Assembly (NCBI RefSeq): GCF_005233845.1
Contig: NZ_SZQL01000003.1
Coordinates: forward strand, 294,633-358,632
Direction: 5' to 3'
Origin: Ilyomonas limi
GTDB lineage: Bacteria; Bacteroidota; Bacteroidia; Chitinophagales; Chitinophagaceae
DNA: 64,000 nt
Positions within the stretch are counted from its first letter, which is position 1; the number at the start of each line of letters is the position of its first letter. The notes under the pieces were generated by a model, which worked only from the letters and a program-made list of their open reading frames with translations, was not told the origin of the DNA and did no database searches. Position numbers and translations under genes: made by a program. This document shows, piece by piece, positions 9,692 to 19,248 of the stretch.

Positions 9692-11560
9692 ATGTGTGGA
9701 ATTCTGGGTGCTGTTAATGCCACAATTAACGCTACTGTTTTAGATCAAATCAAACATCGCGGACCCGATGCTTCAGGCGCAAAATCTTTTGAAATAAATC
9801 AAAATTCAGTACATCTTTTGCATCGTAGGTTATCCATTGTGGATGTAAGTGAAGCGGGCAGCCAGCCTATGTTTGCTGATGATAGGAAAGCTTGTATTAC
9901 ATTCAACGGTGAGATATATAACCATTTAGATTTAAAAGAAAAACTACCTAATATTACGTTTAATGGACATTCGGATACAGAAACAATTGTAAACTATTTT
10001 AGAACGTTTGGCATATACAACACCCTAAAAGATTTAAACGGCATTTTTGCATTTGCTTATCTTGATGTAGAAAACGAATTCCTTTATCTCGCAAGAGACC
10101 GTTTTGGTGTAAAGCCTTTATATTATTACTTTCACAACAATCAGCTTTTATTTTCTTCCGAAATCAGACCGCTTAGAGCCTTCTTAAATCCAGCAATTGA
10201 TAAAGGCTCATTAATGAGTAGCTTGCGAATGAGGTACACACCATCTCCATCCACCATATATACAAATATTTATAAGGTTGAGCCAGGGCAGTTACTTGTA
10301 TTCAATCTTAAAGGAAATCTTTCCTTAATCAAAAGCTATTTTGTTGCTACACCAAAGTCATTAGGCACTAAAAAAGGCGATTATCGAAATCTGGTAAAGG
10401 AATATGGCAACTTGTTTGAGAAAGCGGTAGAAAGGCAATTAATGGCGGATGTAGAAGTAGGTATATTATTGAGCGGCGGAGTGGATTCTGCATTAGTAGC
10501 TGCTATTGCAAAACAAAGGTCAAAAACAGGCATAAAAGCTTTTACTGTAGGTTTTGAGGGTGAGCATGATAATATAGACGAAATTGAATATGCAAAACAA
10601 ACGGCAGCAATAATAGGCTTAGAGCACTATACTAAAAAAATCAACTCTCTACGTTTCTTAGATTCTGTAGAAGCAATTGCTAAAATAGTAGAAGAGCCCA
10701 TTGGCACCACTTCCATCATTCCAATGTATTTTCTTTCCGAGCTGGCAGCATCCAAAGTAAAAGTAGTTTTAAGCGGGCAGGGAGCTGACGAACCCTTGGG
10801 CGGTTATAATAAGTATAAGGGTTTGCCATTGCTGGAAAAGTCGCGCTTGTTTTTACCATTACTGCCATTGACCAAAAGTGTTCGGTTTATTTATAACAGA
10901 AATGAAAGATTCAGGAGGCTAATCTCTTCTATGCAATACGCTGATGATGTTAGTTCATTGGTAGAGTTCAATGCTATTTCTTCTGTTAGTGAAGTAACTA
11001 ATTTGATGACCGCTGCAAGCCGTAAAGTTTACAGAAACGCTTTATTAAGACAGCAAAATGCTTTCAAACAAATATGGAAAGAAAGAACACCGGAACAAGC
11101 AAGCACCAGCAACTTGTTTCTATATTACGATTTACGCACTTCACTTGCTGATGATTTATTGATGTACACCGATAAGATATCTATGCACTTTAGTCTTGAA
11201 TGCAGAGTGCCTATTTTGGATAACGACTTAATTGATTTTATTGAATCATTAAAGAGCGGGTACAAATTCAATTCGAAAAGAGGGAAAATAATTCATAAGG
11301 ATTTTGCAAAAGAATACTTGCCAACAACTATTACCGAGCGAAAAAAATTAAACTTTAAATCTCCAACGGAAGCCTGGTTCAGACAACAAAAAAACGATAT
11401 TGAAAAAGTATTCACAAGTGATAAAGCGTTTAGTACCTTGTTTGATATGAATGCTGTAATGAAACTCTTATCCAACCATCAGAATGGCAGAAATCTGGAA
11501 AAACAAATCTTCCTTTTGTTAAGTATTTACTATATACTGAAACAAAATACTGAGTTGTAA
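9692..11560 (+). CDS. asnB: asparagine synthase (glutamine-hydrolysing), AsnB family
   Basis: 622 residues beginning MCGILGAV, so Cys2 is the Ntn nucleophile. The glutaminase domain (1-200) contains HRGPDASG, FNGEIYNH and ARDRFGVKPLYYY. The synthetase domain has the PP-loop LLSGGVDSALVAAI near residue 258 and SGQGADEPLGGY. This is the complete architecture of class 2 glutamine-dependent amidotransferases, which make asparagine from aspartate with ATP. Paralogues inside polysaccharide clusters often amidate sugar acids instead. Being immediately downstream of the methyltransferase, with an inactive-glutaminase paralogue nearby, favours a cluster-specific role, though housekeeping use cannot be excluded. 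Confidence 0.88.
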   Translation: MCGILGAVNATINATVLDQIKHRGPDASGAKSFEINQNSVHLLHRRLSIVDVSEAGSQPMFADDRKACITFNGEIYNHLDLKEKLPNITFNGHSDTETIVNYFRTFGIYNTLKDLNGIFAFAYLDVENEFLYLARDRFGVKPLYYYFHNNQLLFSSEIRPLRAFLNPAIDKGSLMSSLRMRYTPSPSTIYTNIYKVEPGQLLVFNLKGNLSLIKSYFVATPKSLGTKKGDYRNLVKEYGNLFEKAVERQLMADVEVGILLSGGVDSALVAAIAKQRSKTGIKAFTVGFEGEHDNIDEIEYAKQTAAIIGLEHYTKKINSLRFLDSVEAIAKIVEEPIGTTSIIPMYFLSELAASKVKVVLSGQGADEPLGGYNKYKGLPLLEKSRLFLPLLPLTKSVRFIYNRNERFRRLISSMQYADDVSSLVEFNAISSVSEVTNLMTAASRKVYRNALLRQQNAFKQIWKERTPEQASTSNLFLYYDLRTSLADDLLMYTDKISMHFSLECRVPILDNDLIDFIESLKSGYKFNSKRGKIIHKDFAKEYLPTTITERKKLNFKSPTEAWFRQQKNDIEKVFTSDKAFSTLFDMNAVMKLLSNHQNGRNLEKQIFLLLSIYYILKQNTEL

Positions 11561-11811
11561 GTTGATGTACACTGATGAAAACGTTTTATATGCTACCTTA
11601 ATCACTTAATTATGCTAGTCATACATATCAATGCCTGCGCCGCCCGTTAATTCCCACACCTATCAGGCTTAAGATTTTGATAAAATAATTATTAATCAGG
11701 AAAATTTATTAAAAGTTATATAAGGCAATCGTCTTATTTATTGCAGTGCCATTCTCTGTCAATCTTCTCGTCACATCCATAAACCTAACATTTAGCAAAT
11801 AATCATTTCAA

Positions 11812-12840
11812 ATGAGAATCTGGATAGATTTTATCAATTCTCCGCAAGTAAGTTTTTTTGAACCTTTAATAAATGAACTTACTAAAAGCGGGCACGAGAT
11901 TGTATTGACCTGCAGAGATTCTGCCAACACAGTTGACTTAATCAAACAAAGAAATTGGGAGCATACTATTATAGGAACAGAGGTTAAAAAAACGACTGTT
12001 AAAAAGTTGCTCGCCTTCCCTTTAAGAATATATGCGCTGTTATCTTTTTTAAAAAATAAAAGAATTGATGTAGCTATTTGTCAGAGCAGTTTTTATTTAC
12101 CACTAACTGCCAGGTTGTTGGGAATCCCTTCTATTTATACCAATGATAACGAACATGCCCTGGGCAATATCCCTGCTTTTTTATTTGCTACAAAAATATT
12201 TATTCCGGAAAATCTCTCTCTGTCAAAAGTGGTAAAAATGGGCGCAAAGCGAAGTAAAGTTTGTAAATATCCTGGAATAAAGGAAGGCGTTTATTTATGG
12301 CCGAAAGGAGTAGATATACAAAGCAAAAGAGCTACGAAGGATTTCAGTAAGCATGCAATTTATGTACGTCCCGAGCCATCCACTGCGCAATATTATTCGG
12401 GAAAACATAATTTCTTAGATCAGTTGTTGCTTGAATTGAAAGAACATCACCCAATAACCATTTTAACACGGGAGAAAGCGCAGTTAGCACATTATACACA
12501 ATCCGCTTTTTCAGGTATAGAAGTTCCGGTAAAGCCCTTACCCTTTGAAGAGGTAGCTACCAACTGCGCTTTATTTATTGGAGCAGGCGGATCAATGACC
12601 AGAGAAATGGCATTAATAGGTGTTCCTACTGTTTCCGTTTATCAGGGCGAACTACTGGAAGTAGATAGGTTTCTTATTGCTGAAAAACTAATGATACACA
12701 AAAGTGAGTTGCAATACAAAGAAGTAGAAGCAATGATAGCTGCTAAAGCTTCCCAGGATGTAAATATGAGCCTCATTAATAAAGGAAAAGAAGCATATCA
12801 ACTATTTAAACAAGCAATACTAAAATACAACAAACAATGA
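11812..12840 (+). CDS. DUF354 family, MurG-like GT-B protein
   Basis: 342 residues starting MRIWIDFINSPQVSFFEPLI, the characteristic opening of DUF354 proteins, which have a GT-B (MurG/WecB-like) fold. The C-terminal half includes ALFIGAGGSMTREMALIGVPTVSVY, a nucleotide-sugar-binding Gly-rich segment with the conserved E of that fold. It overlaps the next gene by 4 bp (ATGA) and is followed by an oxidoreductase, a TIM-barrel protein and a UDP-GlcNAc 2-epimerase, a recurrent four-gene set in capsule and O-antigen loci. A 250-bp gap with no gene precedes it, so this set may have its own promoter. Biochemical activity is not established for the family. Confidence 0.8.
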   Translation: MRIWIDFINSPQVSFFEPLINELTKSGHEIVLTCRDSANTVDLIKQRNWEHTIIGTEVKKTTVKKLLAFPLRIYALLSFLKNKRIDVAICQSSFYLPLTARLLGIPSIYTNDNEHALGNIPAFLFATKIFIPENLSLSKVVKMGAKRSKVCKYPGIKEGVYLWPKGVDIQSKRATKDFSKHAIYVRPEPSTAQYYSGKHNFLDQLLLELKEHHPITILTREKAQLAHYTQSAFSGIEVPVKPLPFEEVATNCALFIGAGGSMTREMALIGVPTVSVYQGELLEVDRFLIAEKLMIHKSELQYKEVEAMIAAKASQDVNMSLINKGKEAYQLFKQAILKYNKQ

Positions 12841-13847
12841 TAAAAGTTGCATTGATTGGTGCTGGTAAAATGGGCATATCCCATTTATCAATTTTAGGCG
12901 CACATCATGATGTAGAAGTAGTGGGAGTTGCTGATACTTCAAAAATGGTGTTGGACGTGTTTAAAAAGTATTCCTCTTTTCAAGTCTATACAGACTATGA
13001 GGAAATGATTGAAAAAGCAAAGCCCGAAGCAGTATTTGTAGCGGTACCTACAAAGTATCATGCACCCATTGTAAAAAATCTGCTGCTAAAAGGAAAACAT
13101 GTTTTTGCTGAAAAGCCATTGTGTTTAAGTACGGAGGAGGGAAAGGACCTGGTAGAACTGGCTGCAAGAAAAGGTTTAATAAACCAGGTAGGGTACCACA
13201 ATGAATTCATTGGCACCTTCCGCGAAGTAAAAAGGATTATTGATGGAGGCTACCTGGGAGATATTTTCCATTTTACAGGAGAAGCTTATGGCCCTGTAGT
13301 AGTACGTCCAAAGCAGAATAACTGGCGCTCCGACCCGGCCGAAGGTGGGGGTTGCCTATTGGATTATGCGTCTCATGTTGTTGATTTGATCAACTATATT
13401 TTAGGGCCCGTTACAAGAGTAAAAGGCACTATTTTAAAATCCTTCTACTCCAAGAATGTCGAGGATTCAGTATTTACGCTATTAGAGCTTTCTTCAAAAG
13501 TTTCAGGAGTACTGTCAGTAAACTGGAGCGACGATACCTATAGAAAAATGTCAACATCAATAACCATTATTGGCAGCCAGGGAAAAATAATCTGTGATGC
13601 CAGCGAACTGAAGGTTCATTTTAAAACATCCGATTGCCCGGATAACTATACAAAGGGCTGGAATGTGAAGTACATAACAGACCTGACGCAGTCTGTAGAT
13701 TTTTATTTAAGAGGCGAGGAGTACTCCGATCAGGTAGATTATTTTATAAAAGCTATACAAAAAAAAGTGCCTAATACTATCAACAATTTTGAAAGCGCCT
13801 GGAAAACGGATCAGGCAATCTCCCTTATTAAAAACAATATAAATTAA
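12837..13847 (+). CDS. Gfo/Idh/MocA family NAD(P)-dependent sugar oxidoreductase
   Basis: 336 residues. The N-terminal Rossmann domain has IKVALIGAGKMGISHL (the GxGxxG nucleotide motif). AVFVAVPTKYHAPIVKNLL and HVFAEKPLCLSTEEG follow, the latter with the family's EKP motif around residue 95. The C-terminal alpha/beta domain carries GGCLLDYASHVVDLINY, where the His is the usual catalytic residue. Members oxidise or dehydrate nucleotide sugars. Context with WecB downstream suggests a step on a UDP-amino sugar, for example C3 oxidation. It is 6 bp from the next gene and overlaps the previous by 4 bp. Confidence 0.88.
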   Translation: MIKVALIGAGKMGISHLSILGAHHDVEVVGVADTSKMVLDVFKKYSSFQVYTDYEEMIEKAKPEAVFVAVPTKYHAPIVKNLLLKGKHVFAEKPLCLSTEEGKDLVELAARKGLINQVGYHNEFIGTFREVKRIIDGGYLGDIFHFTGEAYGPVVVRPKQNNWRSDPAEGGGCLLDYASHVVDLINYILGPVTRVKGTILKSFYSKNVEDSVFTLLELSSKVSGVLSVNWSDDTYRKMSTSITIIGSQGKIICDASELKVHFKTSDCPDNYTKGWNVKYITDLTQSVDFYLRGEEYSDQVDYFIKAIQKKVPNTINNFESAWKTDQAISLIKNNIN

Positions 13848-13853
13848 TTAACC

Positions 13854-14735
13854 ATGGAAAGGATACTTTATGGTGATAACCAGTTTTTTGCTGTTAATCA
13901 CGTATCTGAAGAAAAATCAAGAGCGCAATCTATAAAGTTCAAAAGCGATGATGCGATTATAAAGGCGTTGAACCATGCAATAGCTGCGGGCGTTAATACC
14001 TTTATGTGTACCACGCACGACCGTATAGCCAATATATGCGATATTATAAGGAAGAGGCCGGAAAAGTATGAGGATTTTAAAATATATCCTTGTATGCCTT
14101 ATGCTCATAAATATGCCAATGCAGTTACAGAATTAGGAATAGCAGGTACGCTAAGAGAGTATGTGCCGGGAAACATTCTGGGTTCTTTATTTAAAGGCGG
14201 AATGGCTTATCTGTCTAAAGATTATTTATCCATAATGGAACTGATGATAGATGCAGAAATGAAAATGTTTAAAGGCATACAAACACCGGTTATTTTTTTA
14301 CAGAATGTAATAACCGATCTTTTATTGGGTTTGGGAATGGGCAACGTTCTTAAAGCTTTTCAGGAGTATGTGGAAAGGAAGTATAATGCAGAGGCCGGCT
14401 TTATAACTATGAATATGCCTAAATTATTAAATGCGCTTGAACAAGTGGGCATTAAAAATCCGATTATCTGTACCTCTATTAATAAAGTGGGCTTCCGGAT
14501 GTCTGGCAGTAAGGAAGCATATCAACATGTATTAGAAACAAAAAAGGTAAGGATAATTGCTATGCAGGTATTAGCAGCGGGCGCTATTCCACCTCAGGAA
14601 GCTATAGAATATGTATGCGGTCTTCCAAACATCGAGTCTATACTGTTTGGAGCATCTTCAAAAGATAATATAAATGAAACAGTTGCCCTGATACATGAAT
14701 ACGATCAGAAATATCAATTAATGGAAGCTATATGA
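13854..14735 (+). CDS. TIM-barrel protein, aldo/keto-reductase-like
   Basis: 293 residues. It starts ILYGDNQFFAVNHV and continues with alternating strand and helix units. The last part, LPNIESILFGASSKDNINETVALI, resembles the phosphate-binding end of aldo/keto reductases (GASSxxNIxET). The catalytic Asp-Tyr-Lys-His set of that family is not clearly present in the N-terminal half, so a reductase role is uncertain. Position between a Gfo/Idh/MocA oxidoreductase and the UDP-GlcNAc 2-epimerase, with a 4-bp overlap to the latter, points to nucleotide-sugar metabolism. Confidence 0.6.
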   Translation: MERILYGDNQFFAVNHVSEEKSRAQSIKFKSDDAIIKALNHAIAAGVNTFMCTTHDRIANICDIIRKRPEKYEDFKIYPCMPYAHKYANAVTELGIAGTLREYVPGNILGSLFKGGMAYLSKDYLSIMELMIDAEMKMFKGIQTPVIFLQNVITDLLLGLGMGNVLKAFQEYVERKYNAEAGFITMNMPKLLNALEQVGIKNPIICTSINKVGFRMSGSKEAYQHVLETKKVRIIAMQVLAAGAIPPQEAIEYVCGLPNIESILFGASSKDNINETVALIHEYDQKYQLMEAI

Positions 14736-15859
14736 AAATAACTATTGTAGCTGGTGCACGTCCAAATTTTATGAAAGTAGCACCTATTATAAAAGCAATC
14801 AAGCAGGCGCAGGAAAAAGGCAAAGACATTGAATACCGTCTGGTACATACAGGTCAGCACTACGACAAAAAAATGAGTGCCGACTTTTTTGAGCAATTAT
14901 GCATACCAGAGCCTGATGTTAATTTGGGAGCGGGCGGAGGAAGTCAGGGGGAGCAAACTGCAGCAATTATGATAAAGTTTGAAAAGGAACTGCAGGAAAA
15001 TAAGCCGGATGTTGTATTGGTGGTGGGAGATGTTACTTCTACACTGGCTTGTACCATAACTGCTAAAAAATTATGTATTGATGTAGTACACGTAGAAGCG
15101 GGAATTCGTTCAGGCGATAGAACGATGCCGGAAGAAATAAACCGGATAGTTACCGATGCCATTTGTGACCATTTTTTTACTACCAGTGAAATAGCAAATC
15201 AACACCTCCGTGAATCTGGCATACAGCGCAACAAAATTCATTTTGTTGGTAATACGATGATTGACACATTATTTCAGAACCTTACCCGTATAAAACAGCC
15301 GGATATTTGGGCGCAATATCAACTAAGCAAAGGGCACTATTTTCTTATTACGCTGCACAGGCCTGCTAATGTGGACGATGCAGGTAATCTCGAAAATTTG
15401 CTGGATGTTATATTGGAAAATACAAATGATTTACCCGTCATTTTTCCTGTACATCCACGCACAAAAAAAATATTAGATGTAATTCAGTACTCCAATCCAA
15501 AATTGATTCAGGTAGATCCGATGGGGTATCTTGAATTTATATATCTGGTAAAAAATGCAAAAGCAGTGATTACCGACTCCGGGGGGATTACCGAAGAAAC
15601 AACGGTTTTAAACATTCCCTGCCTTACGCTTAGAAATTCTACTGAACGGCCGGAAACAGTTACTATTGGAACTAATGAACTGGTTGGGACTGATCCGCTT
15701 AACCTGATACCTTATCTGAATCAACTTCAGCACGGCAAATGGAAAGATTCCGGTATTCCGCCGTTATGGAATGGAAAAACGGCTAACAGAATTGTAGCAA
15801 AGTTGTTTGAATTGTATGTTATAAAAGATTCAAAGAATAAGATAGCTAGCGAGAATTGA
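14732..15859 (+). CDS. wecB: UDP-N-acetylglucosamine 2-epimerase (non-hydrolysing)
   Basis: 375 residues, the usual WecB length. Visible motifs are VAGARPNFMKVAPI at the N-terminus, VVHVEAGIRSGDRTMPEEINRI (a WecB hallmark with catalytic acids), ITLHRPANVDD in the middle, and AVITDSGGITEETTVLNIPCLTLRNSTERPET near residue 275, which binds the UDP pyrophosphate. The enzyme interconverts UDP-GlcNAc and UDP-ManNAc in the cytoplasm. It is last in a four-gene set after DUF354, Gfo/Idh/MocA and TIM-barrel genes. The substrate may be a modified UDP-HexNAc produced by those neighbours. Confidence 0.92.
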   Translation: MKITIVAGARPNFMKVAPIIKAIKQAQEKGKDIEYRLVHTGQHYDKKMSADFFEQLCIPEPDVNLGAGGGSQGEQTAAIMIKFEKELQENKPDVVLVVGDVTSTLACTITAKKLCIDVVHVEAGIRSGDRTMPEEINRIVTDAICDHFFTTSEIANQHLRESGIQRNKIHFVGNTMIDTLFQNLTRIKQPDIWAQYQLSKGHYFLITLHRPANVDDAGNLENLLDVILENTNDLPVIFPVHPRTKKILDVIQYSNPKLIQVDPMGYLEFIYLVKNAKAVITDSGGITEETTVLNIPCLTLRNSTERPETVTIGTNELVGTDPLNLIPYLNQLQHGKWKDSGIPPLWNGKTANRIVAKLFELYVIKDSKNKIASEN

Positions 15860-16014
15860 ATGTGCGAAATCCTGTTTTTCCAACACCATCTTTTATAACC
15901 AATAAACCAGGATGTAATTTCTCTTCTATATCTTCTATACTATCTTTTAAAGATTTAGAAATTGATAATGGTCGTTTAAATTCTCTTAAATAAATTTCAG
16001 TTATTGCTTTATAA
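15850..16014 (-). pseudogene. unidentified gene fragment between wecB and the beta-helix gene
   Basis: On the minus strand an open frame with coding character runs from inside the beta-helix 3' end to a TAG at the wecB 3' end. It reads ITEIYLREFKRPLSI, then KLHPGLLVIKDGVGKTGF. It has no start of its own and is far shorter than a normal gene, so it looks like the C-terminal remnant of a lost gene. I do not recognise the family. Chance coding in AT-rich DNA remains possible. Confidence 0.3.
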
Positions 16015-19000
16015 ACTTTTGATTGCAGATGGTATTTCCATCAACGAGCGTTATAATATAAGTGCCTTTTGCTAAGTTGGAAATATCGATGGGAATACTT
16101 TTATATGAAGAAGTAATAGGAATGACTTTGATTACACTCCCTTTAATATCATGAAGAGTCAATACAGCATTTCTATAATCTTGAAAAAAATTGCTATATA
16201 CCCATATCTTATTAGAAGCAGGATTAGGCGTTACACTTAACTTAACATTTTCAGAAGAAGGTAGTACTATAGTCTTGCTATAAGTGTTTTTTTCATCTTT
16301 ACTCACTACTCTTATTTGATAGTAGCTTTTGCCATCGGAAAAGGTGTTATCATTAAATGTATAAATAGAAGAAGTTAATGCTATACTATTAGCAGCTACC
16401 TGCCCAATTTTTTTAAATTGCACCCCATCAGAAGATTTAAGAATGTCAAAAGAGCTTGTATTAAAGGCATTACTTGTCTCCCATTGCAAACTAACAGTAG
16501 TACCCTTTTTTTTACCTTCAAAGTTCAAAGATTGTATAGGTGATGTTTTAAGAGGAGTATTCTTTAGTAGGATAATTGACGAGTAAGGCTTAAGTATTAA
16601 TTTACCTGAGTATGTTGTACTGTCTATTCCTAAGTAAGTCTCACTCAAAATAATACTTTTATCCTTAGTAGTAGCATTATATTCAAAACGGATAGAATCT
16701 TTTGGGTTGGTTATTGTCACACTAGCTTCATTCAATTCAATATTATCTAACCAGAAAGTACCATAGGAATCATTTACCTGAAAAATAATGCTGGCATTAT
16801 TTTCTGTTGCAGATGAAGAAAATAGAACTGTGTAATCCGATCTTTTTGTGGTTATTGAATCATATTTTATAGCTGATAAATTAGCATAAGGAGAATTGCT
16901 CTGCCTTAGAAAAGCAGAAATTTCCCCTTTTGGCTTTATGCCTGTCACACTATATTTTAATATGTAATCCTTACCTGAACTTATTTTTCCTACTGGCACA
17001 ACAACACCCGTACTTCCGTTAGTTTGTTTTGTATAGCTTACTTTTAAAGCACCGCCATTAATTTTTCCTGAACCATCCCAGGAGGCAATACAACTACCTG
17101 ACGAATTCCAGGAAGAAGAGCCATTTATATTGTTAGTAAAAGAACCATTATTAACCATGTTTAAGCCTATAAGTTTCTTTAGAAAATAGGGGACTATAGC
17201 TTTAGGAGATTTTTTTGAATGGATATCTTTTTGATATGATGATTGCCACTTTGAAAGGTTATGCATTTCAACAGGCAATAATGAGCTTTGGCTGGTAGAA
17301 ATAGTATAGTTATCGTCTAATGGCCGGGCGTAATAATTACTATCTGCAATTCCAAAAAGATTAATGTCATTTGCAATAGTTGATAATTTTAAGAGATTAG
17401 AACTCGCATCAGAAGAAAAGAAGACGTTATGTTGAAGTGCTACATTTCTTGTAGGGGATGTTGGCAAAATGTTGTCGTGGCTAATATTAACTTGAGTGCC
17501 ATTATTAAATGTAGTATTATTTAGAACCTGTATTTCATGTGAATTATGAAGATATATTCCACTATGTGAACAGTTAGCAATAGTGTTCGCAAAGACTTTT
17601 AAATTTGAGCTGTTATCATCTAAATAAATGCCTTCGGAAGGTAAATAATTTTGATTGTTTGTTCCCTCACCAGCACCAATACCATTTAAGATAATATTGC
17701 CTTCTATTTGCATGCCATGATGGGGTGTTGCATTTTTAGAGCCATTCCATGTATAAATGCCACCGCCATCATCTTTTGTCAATGTAAATCCCTTTATTAA
17801 ATTATTTTTAATCTTTATTGAATCTCCGGTGAATTTTAAAGCATTATATCCCGAGCTGTCAATTTCATTATTTTCAATAATACTATTAGCGCCTTCAATA
17901 TCAATACCTTCATATGAGTTCCCCCCATTTTCGCCCATACCTGCAATAAGACCAGTATTTTTTATAGTATTATATTTTATCAATGCATTGGGAAAATCAC
18001 CGCTTAAAGTGATAGCATTGTTATTTGTGTGATTTATAATGGAATGTGTCAGGCTGAAAAATGGAGAACTTTGAGACCAGGCACCATAAATCGCATTCTT
18101 TCCGGAGAAATCTATAGAACAATTTTGTAAAGCAATATGACCGGCAGCAATTAGTTCAAATGCAGAAACATTTGCTCCTTGAAAAGAAAGTCCGTCAAAA
18201 GTGATATAATTACAATATCTGAGATATACTAATGTATCAATACTGCTTGTTTTCACAATATAAAGAGCAGGGTTATAAGAGCCAAAATAAACAAGTACAT
18301 TTTTATTCTTTGGTTCAAAATACCATTCTCCTAAAGTATCCAGCGTTTTAGGATCATTTTGAATAAAATAACCATATCCATCAATAGCTGAATATGCGGA
18401 CGCAGAGGTATAGGAGATGGTATTACCTGAATGATTTTTAATTTTGTTGCGATCTATAATCCACCTGTCTTTTCTTATAACAACTTCTGCACCGGCCCAA
18501 TTGGGAGAGTTCTTTAATTCATTATCGGTTATAGACGTATTAGAAACATGAGATTCAAAAGTTAAATAGCTTCTATTAGGATATCTGCCAATCATTTGCG
18601 GTTTGTCGTTAATTGTTAGCATATTATCAGTCACACCGCATTCGGGGCAGTTACTTTTGTAAATGCCGTTTCCTAAATCAGTCCATGAAGATAATGTAGT
18701 AAAGCCGCTGATAACTGGTTTTCCACCTCTTCCATATGCACTTATAACAATTGGCAAAGAGGCTGCACCTGATGTTGAAACAGTTATAGAACCGTAAAAT
18801 GTATCTCCTCTCTTCAATAGCACAGAATCACCCGGCTTTAGATTATTAAAAAAAGAGTTTAATTTTTTGAGTGACTGCCACGGAGTAGCAGGATTTTGCG
18901 CTTGAATAGCTGTACGTGAATCATTACCCTTAGAAGAGGAAAAATAATAATTGGTTGCCCTGGCTTCACCTATAAAAAATAGGCCGAAGAAAAGGAATAA

Positions 19001-19051
19001 TAACTTCCAGGGAATTGTTCTAAAATACAAAATCAATCCTGCATTACTCAT
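16001..19051 (-). CDS. secreted right-handed beta-helix protein with T9SS C-terminal domain
   Basis: 1016 residues. An N-terminal hydrophobic segment (KLLFLFFGLFFIGEARA) acts as signal peptide. Residues ~35-560 are a pectate-lyase-type parallel beta-helix, with many NNxI / IENNEIDSSG / HDNILP-type turns and a parallel-helix fold like poly-saccharide lyases. Around 640-770 is a jelly-roll carbohydrate-binding-like module (GSSSWNSSGSCIASWDG ... GTFWLDNIELNE). The last ~80 residues form a T9SS type A sorting domain (LSVTPNPASNKIWVYS ... ISNLAKGTYIITL). It is transcribed against the cluster, just before the initiating phosphotransferase. A role in cutting or remodelling the exported polysaccharide is inferred from architecture and position; no catalytic residues were identified. 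Confidence 0.8.
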   Translation of the reverse strand: MSNAGLILYFRTIPWKLLFLFFGLFFIGEARATNYYFSSSKGNDSRTAIQAQNPATPWQSLKKLNSFFNNLKPGDSVLLKRGDTFYGSITVSTSGAASLPIVISAYGRGGKPVISGFTTLSSWTDLGNGIYKSNCPECGVTDNMLTINDKPQMIGRYPNRSYLTFESHVSNTSITDNELKNSPNWAGAEVVIRKDRWIIDRNKIKNHSGNTISYTSASAYSAIDGYGYFIQNDPKTLDTLGEWYFEPKNKNVLVYFGSYNPALYIVKTSSIDTLVYLRYCNYITFDGLSFQGANVSAFELIAAGHIALQNCSIDFSGKNAIYGAWSQSSPFFSLTHSIINHTNNNAITLSGDFPNALIKYNTIKNTGLIAGMGENGGNSYEGIDIEGANSIIENNEIDSSGYNALKFTGDSIKIKNNLIKGFTLTKDDGGGIYTWNGSKNATPHHGMQIEGNIILNGIGAGEGTNNQNYLPSEGIYLDDNSSNLKVFANTIANCSHSGIYLHNSHEIQVLNNTTFNNGTQVNISHDNILPTSPTRNVALQHNVFFSSDASSNLLKLSTIANDINLFGIADSNYYARPLDDNYTISTSQSSLLPVEMHNLSKWQSSYQKDIHSKKSPKAIVPYFLKKLIGLNMVNNGSFTNNINGSSSWNSSGSCIASWDGSGKINGGALKVSYTKQTNGSTGVVVPVGKISSGKDYILKYSVTGIKPKGEISAFLRQSNSPYANLSAIKYDSITTKRSDYTVLFSSSATENNASIIFQVNDSYGTFWLDNIELNEASVTITNPKDSIRFEYNATTKDKSIILSETYLGIDSTTYSGKLILKPYSSIILLKNTPLKTSPIQSLNFEGKKKGTTVSLQWETSNAFNTSSFDILKSSDGVQFKKIGQVAANSIALTSSIYTFNDNTFSDGKSYYQIRVVSKDEKNTYSKTIVLPSSENVKLSVTPNPASNKIWVYSNFFQDYRNAVLTLHDIKGSVIKVIPITSSYKSIPIDISNLAKGTYIITLVDGNTICNQKFIKQ

Positions 19052-19248
19052 GTGAATGATATTGGATAAATGAATACTAATAAGTTTAAACTCGCTTTTT
19101 TGGTGCCTGCGTACATCTAAGCTGCATCTTAATAATCAGTAAAGGTAATGTATATGCTTAATGCATAGCTTAGCAATCTAATATCTTAACTGGATTTTAA
19201 ATTCTCATTATTGTTCACGCCTACAAATTCAAAAACAGCATACTTTTT

